Assembly: GCA_030524715.1 (NCBI GenBank)
Contig: JAUNGB010000032.1
Span: forward strand, 1 to 49,374
Reading direction: 5' to 3'
DNA from: Eubacteriales bacterium
GTDB taxonomy: Bacteria; Bacillota; Clostridia; Lachnospirales; Lachnospiraceae
DNA length: 49,374 bases
Below the pieces are notes generated by a model. That model saw only the letters and a program-made list of their open reading frames with translations. It made no database searches and had not been told where the DNA came from. Of the stretch, positions 1-8,777 are shown piece by piece. The translations under genes and the position numbers were made by a program. The first letter of the stretch is position 1, and each line of letters begins with the position of its first letter.

Positions 1-266
1 CATGGATGAAGTCTCTATCTCCCTTTCATCCATAGTCCCGAATGGGTGATGCCCGATGTTCGGTTCGGGAAGAAAATTTTTGAAAAATTTTCATATATAT
101 AAAATGCGTCCGACCGGGCAACTGCCCAGCGGACGCATTTTATAACTGATTCAATTATTACCCCTGCTCCGATATAGGTTTTTACCATAGGTACAAGGGT
201 GTTTGACAGAGCGGTTATATCATCAAAGATGACAAAAAAAGCATAAAGCCAACAAAATCACATCAT
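1..266. other. Intergenic region with inverted repeats at window start
   Basis: No gene is visible here. Bases 2-10 and 27-35 form a perfect 9-bp inverted repeat (ATGGATGAA / TTCATCCAT). Bases 37-42 and 64-69 form a second short one (CCCGAA / TTCGGG). A strong terminator hairpin follows at 101-141. The stretch 142-266 is AT-rich and holds nothing I recognise. Confidence 0.5.
101..141. terminator. Bidirectional Rho-independent terminator
   Basis: A 12-bp perfect stem (AAAATGCGTCCG at 101-112, CGGACGCATTTT at 130-141) encloses a second GGGC/GCCC stem (116-119, 124-127). A/T runs flank both sides, so it can stop transcription from either direction. It lies 126 bases past the stop of the leftward ABC permease. 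Confidence 0.75.
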
Positions 267-1031
267 TTATTTTATATCGAGTTTTTGGAATTTCTTCAAT
301 CCAATCCATAATGGTATCAGAGAAATTGTCAGATATATTATGCTATAAATCCACGCAAATCCCGTCGATATTTGATTATCATTATACAAATCAAGAATGT
401 TTGTGGAGTCGCAATATTCTAATATCGGCACAGACTGTATCACCACAAAGGCAAGCAGGGAAATAACAATCCCGGCCAGCGTACAAAAGAAGCTTTTGCG
501 GTACATACAAAGTGCTATCACAATATTTACCACCATGATTACCTGAATGACGATTAGCACATCCGAAGTAATGTTCCAGATAAGTTCCTGTAGACCAGAA
601 CAGAAAAATGTATTTCGCATACTTCTTGCAATCCAAATGTAATAGACACCGACTGCAGTTACATACATCGTCATGTATGACAACACGATCAGGAACACCA
701 CAGACAGATATTTTGCAAAAAAGATCTGTGATCTATTACAATTCCTCAGTATTATAAACTTTATCTGCCCATCATCCTTTTCTTTTCCAAAGAAAAAAAC
801 AGCAAGAATCACAAATAAGATGCCTGCAAATCCTGTAAATCCAAGCAATGCCCAGCAGGATGACGCATAACCCATTGCTGAAATTTCCCCCTCCAGGGTA
901 GCAGCCTGTGAACCACTATTATATGCGATTCCATAAAATAGAGGAAGTGCAATAAAAAGTAAAAACAGTTTAGATGTCTTGCAATGAATCGCCTTATAAC
1001 ATTCCATTCTAAGTGCATAAAAAAAATTCAT
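267..1031 (-). CDS. ABC-2 type transporter permease, second of the pair
   Basis: This is a membrane subunit of an ABC exporter of the lantibiotic-immunity / ABC-2 type. The protein (about 254 residues) starts with a short cytosolic segment containing MECYKAI, followed by a hydrophobic segment (LFLLFIALPLFYGIAY). About five more membrane segments follow, the usual six-helix layout. The start at 1031 is chosen because GGGAGG lies 10 bases upstream; the ATG at 1052 has no ribosome site. It follows the other permease almost without a gap and is the last gene of a leftward run with the ATPase and a two-component system, so it probably exports or protects against a peptide or antibiotic sensed by that kinase. 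The substrate cannot be read from the sequence. Confidence 0.8.
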   Translation of the reverse strand: MNFFYALRMECYKAIHCKTSKLFLLFIALPLFYGIAYNSGSQAATLEGEISAMGYASSCWALLGFTGFAGILFVILAVFFFGKEKDDGQIKFIILRNCNRSQIFFAKYLSVVFLIVLSYMTMYVTAVGVYYIWIARSMRNTFFCSGLQELIWNITSDVLIVIQVIMVVNIVIALCMYRKSFFCTLAGIVISLLAFVVIQSVPILEYCDSTNILDLYNDNQISTGFAWIYSIIYLTISLIPLWIGLKKFQKLDIK

Positions 1032-1052
1032 AATTATCTTGCCTCCCTTCAT

Positions 1053-1796
1053 TCAAGCAATATCTTTTTTGTTAAAAAGCAGTATCGCTGCACAGGACAC
1101 TAATATACACAAAATTCCGCTTATCATAAAACTGCTCACCGCAATTTCTCCACCCGTTACAGACAAATGTTCCATAAGATAATCCGCATAAAATTCTGGA
1201 AATATTCCTTTCAAATCCACCAATTCATTTGCATATCTCAATGCAAACCATACAAAGTAAACAATCACAATCGTATGTATCTGCTTCAAATACATTCCGG
1301 CCAGTATTGCGGCTACACCACACAGCACGAGCATTTCCCAGTACCCAAAGAACATTCCTGCGTAGCTAATAAAGCAGCCTTTTTGCATAATATGAAATGT
1401 AGAACTTCCGATATTGCCAAGATAATACAGGAAAGAATTCACAAGCCAAAATGCAAGCTGAAATAAAAATAAAAGGCTTGCATAGGAAAGTATTTTTGCA
1501 ATTATGATTTTCTTCCTGTTTCCAATCAGTACCATACTGATCCGAAGCTGTCCCTCATCACGTTCGCCTGCAAAAAGATTTCCCGCAAGATATACTGCAA
1601 CCAGAAAATAAAAATATTTCACCAATTCCTGCATATCAGCGCAATAATCAAAAGCACTGGGAAATGAAGATTCCCCAACCATATAAGGCAAACGAAAAAT
1701 AGTACCTATACCAAATAAAAATGGCAGCAGCATCAAAAAACACCATGCCAGAAGATATTTCCGATGGTACATCTTATACAACTCTTGCTTTATCAT
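1053..1796 (-). CDS. ABC-2 type transporter permease, first of the pair
   Basis: This is an integral membrane subunit of the same ABC exporter as the next gene. It is about 247 residues, with an N-terminal motif (KQELYKMYHRKYLL) like its partner's and six predicted membrane segments, the last near the C-terminus (ISGILCILVSCAAILLF). Paired, non-identical permeases after one ATPase are typical of LanFEG-type immunity and related exporters. GTG at 1805, ATG at 1802 and ATG at 1796 are all possible starts. I chose 1796 because AGGTGA precedes it at a sensible distance. The GTG directly abuts the TAG stop of the ATPase gene, so translation is probably coupled. Confidence 0.8.
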   Translation of the reverse strand: MIKQELYKMYHRKYLLAWCFLMLLPFLFGIGTIFRLPYMVGESSFPSAFDYCADMQELVKYFYFLVAVYLAGNLFAGERDEGQLRISMVLIGNRKKIIIAKILSYASLLFLFQLAFWLVNSFLYYLGNIGSSTFHIMQKGCFISYAGMFFGYWEMLVLCGVAAILAGMYLKQIHTIVIVYFVWFALRYANELVDLKGIFPEFYADYLMEHLSVTGGEIAVSSFMISGILCILVSCAAILLFNKKDIA

Positions 1797-1805
1797 GTTC
1801 ATCAC

Positions 1806-2651
1806 CTATACAAATAACTGATAGAGCGCATTCTCAAATACCTCTATCTTTTCTACTGCAAATCCCTTACTACTGTGTTCACTAATGGTATCCTGAAGTT
1901 TCTCCTCATCGTAAGGAATGACAACCGGCAGTTCTTTTCCCTTGAACCATATCTTATATTTTTTGTTCCGGTTCTGTAGTTCCCTTAAAGTTCCGCAATA
2001 TTTGACTGTGCCATCGGAAATCGCAACAATTTCATCCGCCAGATCACCGACTTCATCTAACTGATGGCTGGAAAAAATAATAGATACATTCTTTTGCCTC
2101 TGCATTTCTTTGAGAAAAGATTTCATTTCCTCCATACCTACCGGGTCTAATCCGATAAATGGTTCGTCAAGAATCAGCAGCTCGGCTTCATGGACAAAGA
2201 CCTGTGCTAATGCCAGCCGTTGCTTCATACCAAGAGAAAAGGACCTGACCTTATCATTCCTGTTTTTTTCCAGCCCCACCATTTCAAGCAGTTCTGAAAT
2301 TCTCTGTTTTCTCATGGTTCCTGTCATACGGGGATCAGCCAGTAGGAGATAGTTCAGGTTTTGATATGCCGTCATATCATCATAAAATCTTACATCAACC
2401 AGTGAACCGATCCTGCTCATAACTGCTGCACTTTGACAGTTCATCTTATTGCCATCAAAATAGATTTCTCCATCATACTGACAGAGCAGACCGAGAATTG
2501 TCTTCATCAATGTAGTTTTCCCGGCTCCATTTTTGCCAAGCAGCCCTACAATAGAACCTTTAGGAACGGAAAAAGAAATATCTTTGAGGACTATATTTTG
2601 TCCATATCCTTTTGTCAGATGACGCACTTCCAATACTGTTTGCTGTTTCAT
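1806..2651 (-). CDS. ABC transporter ATP-binding protein
   Basis: This is the ATPase that powers the two ABC-2 permeases encoded after it. Walker A is GLLGKNGAGKTT (about residues 36-47), the ABC signature is FSLGMKQRLALAQ and Walker B is LLILDEPFIGLD. The H-loop is seen in IIFSSHQLDEV. The C-terminal 75 residues (after the AISDGTVKYCG strand) form the extra domain usual in bacitracin/lantibiotic-type exporters. The start at ATG 2651 (MKQQTVLEV) is preferred because GAGGTGG sits 8 bases upstream. A GTG at 2687 would add 12 residues of non-family sequence. A 150-base gap separates it from the response regulator upstream, so it may have its own promoter as well as read-through. Confidence 0.9.
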   Translation of the reverse strand: MKQQTVLEVRHLTKGYGQNIVLKDISFSVPKGSIVGLLGKNGAGKTTLMKTILGLLCQYDGEIYFDGNKMNCQSAAVMSRIGSLVDVRFYDDMTAYQNLNYLLLADPRMTGTMRKQRISELLEMVGLEKNRNDKVRSFSLGMKQRLALAQVFVHEAELLILDEPFIGLDPVGMEEMKSFLKEMQRQKNVSIIFSSHQLDEVGDLADEIVAISDGTVKYCGTLRELQNRNKKYKIWFKGKELPVVIPYDEEKLQDTISEHSSKGFAVEKIEVFENALYQLFV

Positions 2652-2801
2652 CTGCGTATCCACCTCACATTTCTGATTTTTAGCCACCTCATGGTTTCTG
2701 ATAGCTGAATTATCTCAATTTCTCTTTCAAACAACAATAGGACTTTCAGGCATAAATTTTGCCCGAAAGTCCTATTGACAATGCAAATTCTTCTGTTTTC
2801 A

Positions 2802-3395
2802 CTACTGTTCATCAATCAGTCCAAGTTCAATTCCTTTCATGATCGCTCCAACCCTGGAGCGCACCTGCAGTTTGTCTAATATGGATGAAATATGGTTTGT
2901 GACCGTTTTCTCAGAAATATATAATTCAGCCGCAATCTCTTTTCTTCGCTTATCCTGACTGATCAGTTCCAGAACCTTGATCTCCATATCTGTAAGAACT
3001 GCTTTCTCATCTGAACCGGGGAAAACGCTTGCCTGATCAATACACACCTTTCGTATCGTCTGCGTTAATGATGCAATGCTTTCTTCTTTAGAAGCAAATG
3101 CATCCGCAACACTGCTTTTTGCCATATGGCTGATATTATATCCGGACATTAAAATAACTTTGATGTCCGGATTATCTTTTTTTATGACTGCTGCCAGTTC
3201 AATCCCATTATAAGCACCCATCCGGATATCCATCAATACAGCATTCGGCATTGATTTCCGAACTTGTGTGCAGATCATTGACGGCTCCGTAATCGTTTCA
3301 AGCACAGTTATTCCATCCTGCTGTGATAATTGAGCGGCAATTCCCTCTGCAATCATTTTGTGGTCATCCGCAACTATGATTTTTATTTCTTCCAT
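2802..3395 (-). CDS. LuxR/NarL-family response regulator
   Basis: This is a cytoplasmic DNA-binding regulator, 197 residues. The receiver domain spans about residues 4-118, with acidic residues D10/D11 and phospho-acceptor D56 in LMDIRMG. A LuxR-type HTH spans about 133-192 (MEIKVLELISQDKRRKEIA, then SEKTVTNHISSILDKL). The start ATG has GAGGTGAT six bases upstream. It lies four bases after the sensor kinase gene on the same strand, so the two are a coupled two-component system. The likely target is the ABC exporter operon immediately downstream, which is inferred from position only. Confidence 0.92.
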   Translation of the reverse strand: MEEIKIIVADDHKMIAEGIAAQLSQQDGITVLETITEPSMICTQVRKSMPNAVLMDIRMGAYNGIELAAVIKKDNPDIKVILMSGYNISHMAKSSVADAFASKEESIASLTQTIRKVCIDQASVFPGSDEKAVLTDMEIKVLELISQDKRRKEIAAELYISEKTVTNHISSILDKLQVRSRVGAIMKGIELGLIDEQ

Positions 3396-3399
3396 TCCA

Positions 3400-5004
3400 T
3401 CACCTCATTGGTATGTAGATTTGAAATTCGCTTCCTTTTGTATCTGAGAGTATCCGTATGCTTCCGCCAAGCCCGGCAATCTGTTTTTTGATTGTGTATA
3501 TTCCCATATGCGGTGCTTTTATCAGTTCATCATCTTCCGGAATACGAAAGCCTTTTCCATTATCTGAGACAACGCAGGAGATTCCTTCATTCTTTTCAGA
3601 AATTGCAATCTTCATATAGGTACAGCAGGCGTGCTTCATCGCATTATTTACCAGTTCCTTTACTGTACGGTACAGCGTCAGCGAAATCTTCTCAGGTAAA
3701 AGTCCGGCCGGATAAGTATACTGATACTCAATATCTACGTTATAATCTCCCCTTACCTCGTCCAATAAAATCTTTAATGACTCGTCAACTCCTAAATCTT
3801 CTACAATAGTGGGATATAGTTCCTGACTGATCCCCCTGATCTCGCCAATGATTTCTGATAATTTTTCTTTTTCCTCATCTGACCTTACCGTATAGGAAAC
3901 AGCGATCAAGCTCTGAAGCACCTCATCATGAAGAAAAATGGAAAGACGCTGCCGTTCATTTTCTAATACCTCCAGCATTTTACTGTCATATGCTGCTGCT
4001 TTTTGCTTATATGATTTGCATCCATATATAAAAAGCGGGAGTATCACAATCATATTAAACACAACAAATTCTTCTATACCACCACCAAAAAAAACACGAA
4101 ACAATGTATTCGCAACAAGCAAATAACCGGTGCCGCCTATGTACAGTTTTAAGTCATTATCATCACCCAGAGAAATATATTCTCTCTTAATCAGCAGAAA
4201 GGTTGTGGCAGTCACAATTCCAACCAGTATGGCAAGCGGAAAGTGAATTCTCATGAAATCCAGATTATCTAACTGCATCTTTGCATATTGCGGCTCGCCG
4301 GGAGAATCCGAAATGGCGACAACAGCAAACATCGGCAGAAATCGTGAAATTATAAAAATGACAGTTCCCACCAACGTGCCTGTACCCAGCCATAGAATTT
4401 GCCGTCTTGAATAGACCGTTGAATGCTTGTAACTGCCGGCAAGATTTATAAACAGCACGATAATAGTAATTGCATAATCGAGTAAAATCATCTCATTGTG
4501 AAAATCTCTGATAAATTTTTCGCTTATAGCCACAACTCCAATCATCAAAGCCGCAGACAAACAGTATATCACTTTAGATCGTCTAAAAAGGTTCCTTTTG
4601 GTAATCAGCGTCAAGCGGCCAACCAGATGAAAGAAAACCACATTGCTGATTATCAGCAGAATTTCATTCAAGCTATTTACAAAACAGTTGCCGCTGCCAT
4701 AAACGGCTATAAGGCAAGTAACCAAAGTGATAAACAAGAGATATATTGAAAATAATTTTCCAACCAAGTATGACCGCATATGGTTAAACACGCATACCGT
4801 AAATCCCACAAGAAACAGACCTGCCACCATATAAATATACTTGCCAAACGTCATGATAAATAATACGCTGGAAATTCCTGTCTCTTCACCAATGTCTACA
4901 TTGTAAAAGGATTTATACAGTGCCAGATAAATTAAGCAGCTACTGAAAACCAATATACATAGAAGCGCCGCTTCCTTTTTTAACATTTTGAAATTTGCAA
5001 CCAC
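3400..5004 (-). CDS. Multi-pass membrane sensor histidine kinase, HisKA_3 family
   Basis: This is the sensor partner of the LuxR-type regulator that follows. The 534 residues begin with about eight hydrophobic segments (residues 10-330), a layout reminiscent of ComP-like kinases. The HisKA_3 dimerisation helix carries FLHDEVLQSL with phospho-acceptor H359. The HATPase domain covers about 440-534, with N box ELVNNAMKHA and the G-box DNGKGF. The large membrane sensor suggests detection of a lipophilic or peptide signal at the membrane. Together with the exporter at 267-2651 it resembles cell-envelope stress or antimicrobial-peptide response loci; the signal itself is unknown. No long extracytoplasmic domain is present. 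Confidence 0.9.
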   Translation of the reverse strand: MVANFKMLKKEAALLCILVFSSCLIYLALYKSFYNVDIGEETGISSVLFIMTFGKYIYMVAGLFLVGFTVCVFNHMRSYLVGKLFSIYLLFITLVTCLIAVYGSGNCFVNSLNEILLIISNVVFFHLVGRLTLITKRNLFRRSKVIYCLSAALMIGVVAISEKFIRDFHNEMILLDYAITIIVLFINLAGSYKHSTVYSRRQILWLGTGTLVGTVIFIISRFLPMFAVVAISDSPGEPQYAKMQLDNLDFMRIHFPLAILVGIVTATTFLLIKREYISLGDDNDLKLYIGGTGYLLVANTLFRVFFGGGIEEFVVFNMIVILPLFIYGCKSYKQKAAAYDSKMLEVLENERQRLSIFLHDEVLQSLIAVSYTVRSDEEKEKLSEIIGEIRGISQELYPTIVEDLGVDESLKILLDEVRGDYNVDIEYQYTYPAGLLPEKISLTLYRTVKELVNNAMKHACCTYMKIAISEKNEGISCVVSDNGKGFRIPEDDELIKAPHMGIYTIKKQIAGLGGSIRILSDTKGSEFQIYIPMR

Positions 5005-5265
5005 TTATTTTCCATCCTTTATGTGTATAATACCGTTAGGTGCCAATACATGTTTCGATTAGCCCTAATTCCCTATCTTTTCCTATCTTGCGCCTAGTTT
5101 ATTATATATGCTTAAGACGGCAGTTACAACTATGCAGGCATGAACTTTTTATGTTTTATTTCGCATATGTGCCATACAAATCTTTTCTTTTTCGCTGTTA
5201 CCACTCACCTTGAATAATCGTCTTTTATTATGAAGAGCTTTTCTACTTTTTCAGAGCAAGATTCG
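5005..5265. other. AT-rich upstream region of the sensor kinase operon
   Basis: No gene is visible. A TATTAT hexamer about 30 bases upstream of the kinase start on the minus strand is a possible -10 element, but no good -35 is paired with it. The region ends at the left terminal repeat of the MITE. Confidence 0.4.
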
Positions 5266-5431
5266 CTAGAGCGTGTTTGAAAATTGCTTTCTGCAAGATG
5301 TATTCCACAATTTGTGGGAGATTTGTCACAAATGAGGGAGGCGTAGCGGGCTACGGCGACCGAATGCGGGGCAAATATACCGCAAAGTGGGGGATGCAGA
5401 TTGCGGGAATGAATTTTCAAACACACTCTAG
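5266..5431. mobile_element. Full-length 166-bp MITE with 20-bp terminal inverted repeats
   Basis: The ends are CTAGAGCGTGTTTGAAAATT (5266-5285) and AATTTTCAAACACACTCTAG (5412-5431), which match at 19 of 20 positions when inverted. Both ends carry a TA dinucleotide just outside GAG...CTC, consistent with a TA target duplication as made by IS630/Tc1-mariner type transposases. No ORF lies inside; the interior has several small palindromes (for example CGTAGC GG GCTACG). Related copies occur at 9516, 37767, 43050 and 46314. Confidence 0.8.
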
Positions 5432-5770
5432 AGCGGCTACAAACCCACTTTTGTGGTTTTAGCCGTCTAGCAAACTTGATGGGGATTCCGGTCTACGCTC
5501 CGTTTCGGTCGTTGCCAAACGTGTGCCACCGGCACACGGCAACGGTCCGCGCTAAACGGACATCCACCGGATGTCCAGCGCCCCCATACCCTCGAATAAT
5601 GCACATTTATAAGAATGTGCAAATTGGCTCCTGTTAAAAACAGTCGCGGCGTGATAAGATCTCTCACGAAAAATCCCAAAAATCTTGAAAAAAGTTATTT
5701 TCCTGCTACCCATATTTCTCTCTAAATCGGCTTATATATGAGAAGAATATTTTGTAGCAGGAGGAACTTT
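5432..5770. other. Hairpin-rich, oriT-like region upstream of mobC
   Basis: Three stem-loops lie in a row: 5435-5464 (imperfect, TTTT loop), 5511-5543 (GTTGCC, bulge, GTGTGCC, loop ACC, GGCACAC, GGCAAC) and 5558-5576 (GGACATCC, loop ACC, GGATGTCC). The last two share the loop ACC. Such repeats directly upstream of a mobC gene are the usual arrangement of an origin of transfer. The nick site cannot be assigned from sequence alone. The mobC ribosome site is at the right edge. Confidence 0.5.
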
Positions 5771-6163
5771 ATGGCAAGACCTAAAAAAGAAACAGAATTA
5801 AAACATACCCACCGCATTTATCTCCGTCTAACAGATACGGAATATGAAATTGTCTCCAACAATGCAAAAAGCGCAAACCTTCCCCTGGCGGAATATGCCC
5901 GGAAACAGCTTATGAATAAAAAGGTAATCGTAAAATATGAGCTTGTGGCAGATCTGCCGGAGTTAAAGAAACTAATTGCCGAGTTTGGAAAAATTGGCAG
6001 TAACCTCAACCAGATTGCCCGTCACTTTAACACTGGCGGCATCCATTCGCAGGAAATAAGGAAAGCGATCAACGAAGGAATTGCGGATATTTATGAAATG
6101 AAATATGAAGTGATGAAGCTGGCTGGCGATTTCACCACCGCCGCCAAAGATTATCTAAAATAA
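5771..6163 (+). CDS. mobC: MobC-like plasmid mobilisation / relaxosome accessory protein
   Basis: MobC-type proteins bind the origin of transfer and help the relaxase open the DNA. This protein has about 130 residues. Its N-terminal ribbon-helix-helix-like region reads RIYLRLTDTEYEIV, and the family motif region ELKKLIAEFGKIGSNLNQIARHFN follows at about residues 65-90. The start at ATG 5771 is chosen because AGGAGGAA ends just upstream; an ATG at 5738 would add 11 residues and lacks a ribosome site. The relaxase gene that normally follows is absent: the next feature is a terminator and then an opposite-strand gene fragment. I therefore read it as the remnant of a mobilisable or integrative element, with the hairpin region at 5432-5580 as its former oriT. 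Confidence 0.82.
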   Translation: MARPKKETELKHTHRIYLRLTDTEYEIVSNNAKSANLPLAEYARKQLMNKKVIVKYELVADLPELKKLIAEFGKIGSNLNQIARHFNTGGIHSQEIRKAINEGIADIYEMKYEVMKLAGDFTTAAKDYLK

Positions 6164-6216
6164 ATTTTATCTACAGAATCTGTCACTGGCAGCTTCCTCC
6201 GAATGCTTGGCAACAA

Positions 6217-6255
6217 AGAAGTTCCCCGGCTACACAAAATAACCGGGGAACTTCT
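6217..6255. terminator. Strong terminator after mobC
   Basis: A 13-bp perfect stem (AGAAGTTCCCCGG at 6217-6229, CCGGGGAACTTCT at 6243-6255) is followed by GCTTTTTCATTTTTT on the plus strand. It ends mobC and also abuts the stop of the leftward nuclease fragment at 6262. Confidence 0.85.
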
Positions 6256-6261
6256 GCTTTT

Positions 6262-6813
6262 TCATTTTTTCAACAGATTAGAATATTTTCCCTTTTCTGA
6301 ATCCGGGACTTTCAGTGCCGCCATTGCCTGCTCTGCCGTCATTTTTAAGGTTTCCATTAAATTCTGTATGGCACGTAAAGTACCGGCCTCCCTTTCCCGT
6401 TCAATGCCAATCTGAATGCCTTTTTCCTCTACGCCTTTGCTCAAATTGCACATACGCCGCACCTCGCTTTCCAATGTCTTTGTCATTTTAATATCGAAAT
6501 CGTCCTGTAAGATTTTCTTCTTTTCCTCCGGTGCTTTATCCGATGAAAGAAGTACATCCAACAGTTTCAGTATTCCCGCATATTTATCATCACCGGAATG
6601 TCCTAAACATATGATTACCGTTGTAAGCAGATCATAATTTTCTTTTTCTTCCGTCACATCCCCAATCAGATTTTCTTCCTGCACAAAATATCTGTTGATC
6701 GTATTTTCCCGGTATTTGGGAGGATTGGCACACACCCAAATGGAATAGACCTTCTTAAATTTTCCGTTTCCATCTGCCGTTTCTCCCCTCCTGTCTGCCC
6801 GTTTCCTTTTCAA
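6262..6813 (-). pseudogene. 5'-truncated Rpn / PD-(D/E)XK nuclease-family transposase gene
   Basis: The 183-codon frame matches only the C-terminal half of the Rpn-type (recombination-promoting nuclease, once called transposase) family. The recognisable part begins near KKVYSIWVCANPPKYRENTI and runs through LKLLDVLLSSDKAPEEKKKI to a helical tail (RAIQNLMETLKMTAEQAMAAL). The first roughly 20 residues are basic and do not look like family sequence, and the N-terminal part that carries the nuclease core is missing. No good ribosome site precedes the first ATG. I call it a decayed fragment next to other mobile-DNA debris; a short expressed protein is possible but unlikely to be an active nuclease. 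Confidence 0.65.
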
Positions 6814-7228
6814 CCTTATCTTATCATAAATCTATCCAATAATCTATCTGCAGATACTCCTTATAAAATTTTTCATGTTCCCTGTTCTTAAAAATAATTG
6901 TGTGCGAATCTCTTTTGTTTGCTCTTGCCGCTGTGTCTGTCATTTGATTTTCCTTCAATTAAAATATATTTCCGATTTTCGACCATAACAAAAAAGGACA
7001 CTTCCCTAAAATTTCTTTTAGAAAAATGTCCATAAAGCGAAGCATATTTAATTGGATTCCTCAGTACCAACAACGTGATATGCCAGAGCGTCACCTCTGC
7101 CGCTATCGCAGATAAATGTCTGCAAGCAGCCATTTTCGCAATTACAGCGTATTATCACGTATTATTCAACAAAAAATTGTTGTACCTCTGTTGTAGTATA
7201 CAACTTTCATGCCCGCAAACCCTTGATT
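6814..7228. other. Gene-poor stretch between nuclease fragment and lysS
   Basis: I see no convincing gene. A minus-strand open frame at 6888-7133 has neither ribosome site nor family resemblance. A loose inverted repeat lies around 6993-7031 (GGACA ... TGTCC). The region may hold the missing 5' part of the nuclease gene in decayed form. The end nearest lysS shows no clear Rho-independent terminator. Confidence 0.4.
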
Positions 7229-8725
7229 TTACTGGTCTTTTCCGCCAAGTGTTTTCATCGTCGGAAACAGGAGTACATCCCTGATAGCGGCAGAATCCGT
7301 CAGCAGCATCACCATACGGTCAATGCCAAATCCGATTCCGCCTGTGGGAGGCATACCTACCTCCAAGGCGTTCAGGAAATCTTCATCTGTAGTGTTGGCT
7401 TCCTCGTCGCCCTGGGCCAGTTGTTCTTCCTGCGCTTTAAAGCGTTCTCTCTGATCGATCGGGTCATTCAGCTCGGAATAGGCGTTCGCCATTTCCCAGC
7501 CGTTCATGAAGAACTCGAAACGCTCCACATATTCCGGATTATCCGGTTTCTTCTTCGTAAGAGGAGAAATCTCGATGGGATGATCCATCACAAAGGTAGG
7601 CTGAACCAGATGCTCTTCTACATACTCTTCGAAGAACAGGTTCAGGATATCGCCTTTTTTGTGACGATCCTCGTATTCAATGTGGTGTTCTTTTGCCACA
7701 GTTCTCGCTTCCTCCAGGGTGTGGATCTCGTTAAAGTCAACGCCGGAGTATTTCTTAACTGCGTCGAGCATGGTAATCCGCTCAAAAGGTTTCCCAAGAT
7801 CCATCTCTATGCCATTGTAAGTAATGGTAGTGGTTCCCAGAACCTCCTGTGCCACAAAGCGATACAGATTCTCAGTCAGATCCATCATACCATTATAATC
7901 GGTATATGCCTGATAAAGCTCCATCAACGTAAATTCCGGGTTATGTCTGGTGTCCAGACCTTCGTTACGGAATACACGCCCGATTTCGTAAACCCGCTCC
8001 AAGCCGCCTACGATCAGTCTCTTCAAATACAACTCCAGAGAAATACGCAGCTTAAAATCCTCATCCAACGCATTGAAATGTGTTTCAAAAGGACGTGCAG
8101 CAGCGCCTCCGGCATTTGCAACCAATATAGGAGTTTCCACTTCCATGAAGCCTTCATTATTTAAATATTTACGGATTGCGCTTATAATTCCGGAACGCTT
8201 GATAAAGGTATCCTTTACCTCCGGATTCATGATAAGATCCACATATCTCTGGCGATAACGGGTATCCGTGTTTGTCAGGCCATGGAACTTTTCCGGAAGC
8301 ACCTGAAGGCTCTTGGACAGCAAAGTAACTTCGGTTGCGTGAATGGAAATCTCTCCTGTTTTGGTTTTGAACACTTCGCCTTTAACGCCGACAATATCAC
8401 CTACATCCAGCTTCTTAAACTCTTTATATGGTTCGTCGCCCAGATTATCTCTTGCCACATAGGACTGAATGGTTCCTTCCAGATCCTGTACATGACAGAA
8501 GGATGCCTTACCCATAACACGTTTAGACATCATACGTCCTGCGATGGTTACTGTCTGGTTCTCCAGCTCTTCGAAATGATCTTTGATTTCCTGACTATGA
8601 TGGGTTACATCATATTTTACAATCTTAAAAGGATCCTTACCGTTTGCCTGTAATTCTGCCAGCTTCTCGCGGCGGACCTTAAGCAACTGGTTTAAATCCT
8701 GTTCCTGCTTTTTCTGCTCTGCCAC
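7229..8725 (-). CDS. lysS: Lysyl-tRNA synthetase, class II
   Basis: This cytoplasmic enzyme charges tRNA-Lys with lysine using ATP. It has 498 residues, the normal bacterial length. An N-terminal OB-fold tRNA-binding domain (about 60-150, with [18 protein letters not shown]) is followed by the class II catalytic core. Motif 2 is visible as [16 protein letters not shown] and motif 3 as [13 protein letters not shown] near the C-terminus. The start is GTG with AAAGGAGG eight bases upstream. The gene lies 52 bases after greA on the same strand and shares its promoter at 9401-9429; greA-lysS pairing is common in Clostridia. Nothing unusual was seen in the conserved motifs. Confidence 0.98.
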   Translation of the reverse strand: MAEQKKQEQDLNQLLKVRREKLAELQANGKDPFKIVKYDVTHHSQEIKDHFEELENQTVTIAGRMMSKRVMGKASFCHVQDLEGTIQSYVARDNLGDEPYKEFKKLDVGDIVGVKGEVFKTKTGEISIHATEVTLLSKSLQVLPEKFHGLTNTDTRYRQRYVDLIMNPEVKDTFIKRSGIISAIRKYLNNEGFMEVETPILVANAGGAAARPFETHFNALDEDFKLRISLELYLKRLIVGGLERVYEIGRVFRNEGLDTRHNPEFTLMELYQAYTDYNGMMDLTENLYRFVAQEVLGTTTITYNGIEMDLGKPFERITMLDAVKKYSGVDFNEIHTLEEARTVAKEHHIEYEDRHKKGDILNLFFEEYVEEHLVQPTFVMDHPIEISPLTKKKPDNPEYVERFEFFMNGWEMANAYSELNDPIDQRERFKAQEEQLAQGDEEANTTDEDFLNALEVGMPPTGGIGFGIDRMVMLLTDSAAIRDVLLFPTMKTLGGKDQ

Positions 8726-8777
8726 CTTTGTGCCTCCTTTAAGGTTTAATGGTTATTATCTCTAAAAATCTTTAGAG

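Noticed and set aside
6888-7133. Minus-strand frame of 81 codons
   Set aside because: No ribosome site, no conserved motif, and composition unlike neighbouring genes; left as unexplained intergenic DNA.
7223-8164. Long plus-strand open frame of 313 codons
   Set aside because: It lies wholly antisense to lysS, whose motifs are unmistakable; the frame has no family resemblance or ribosome site.
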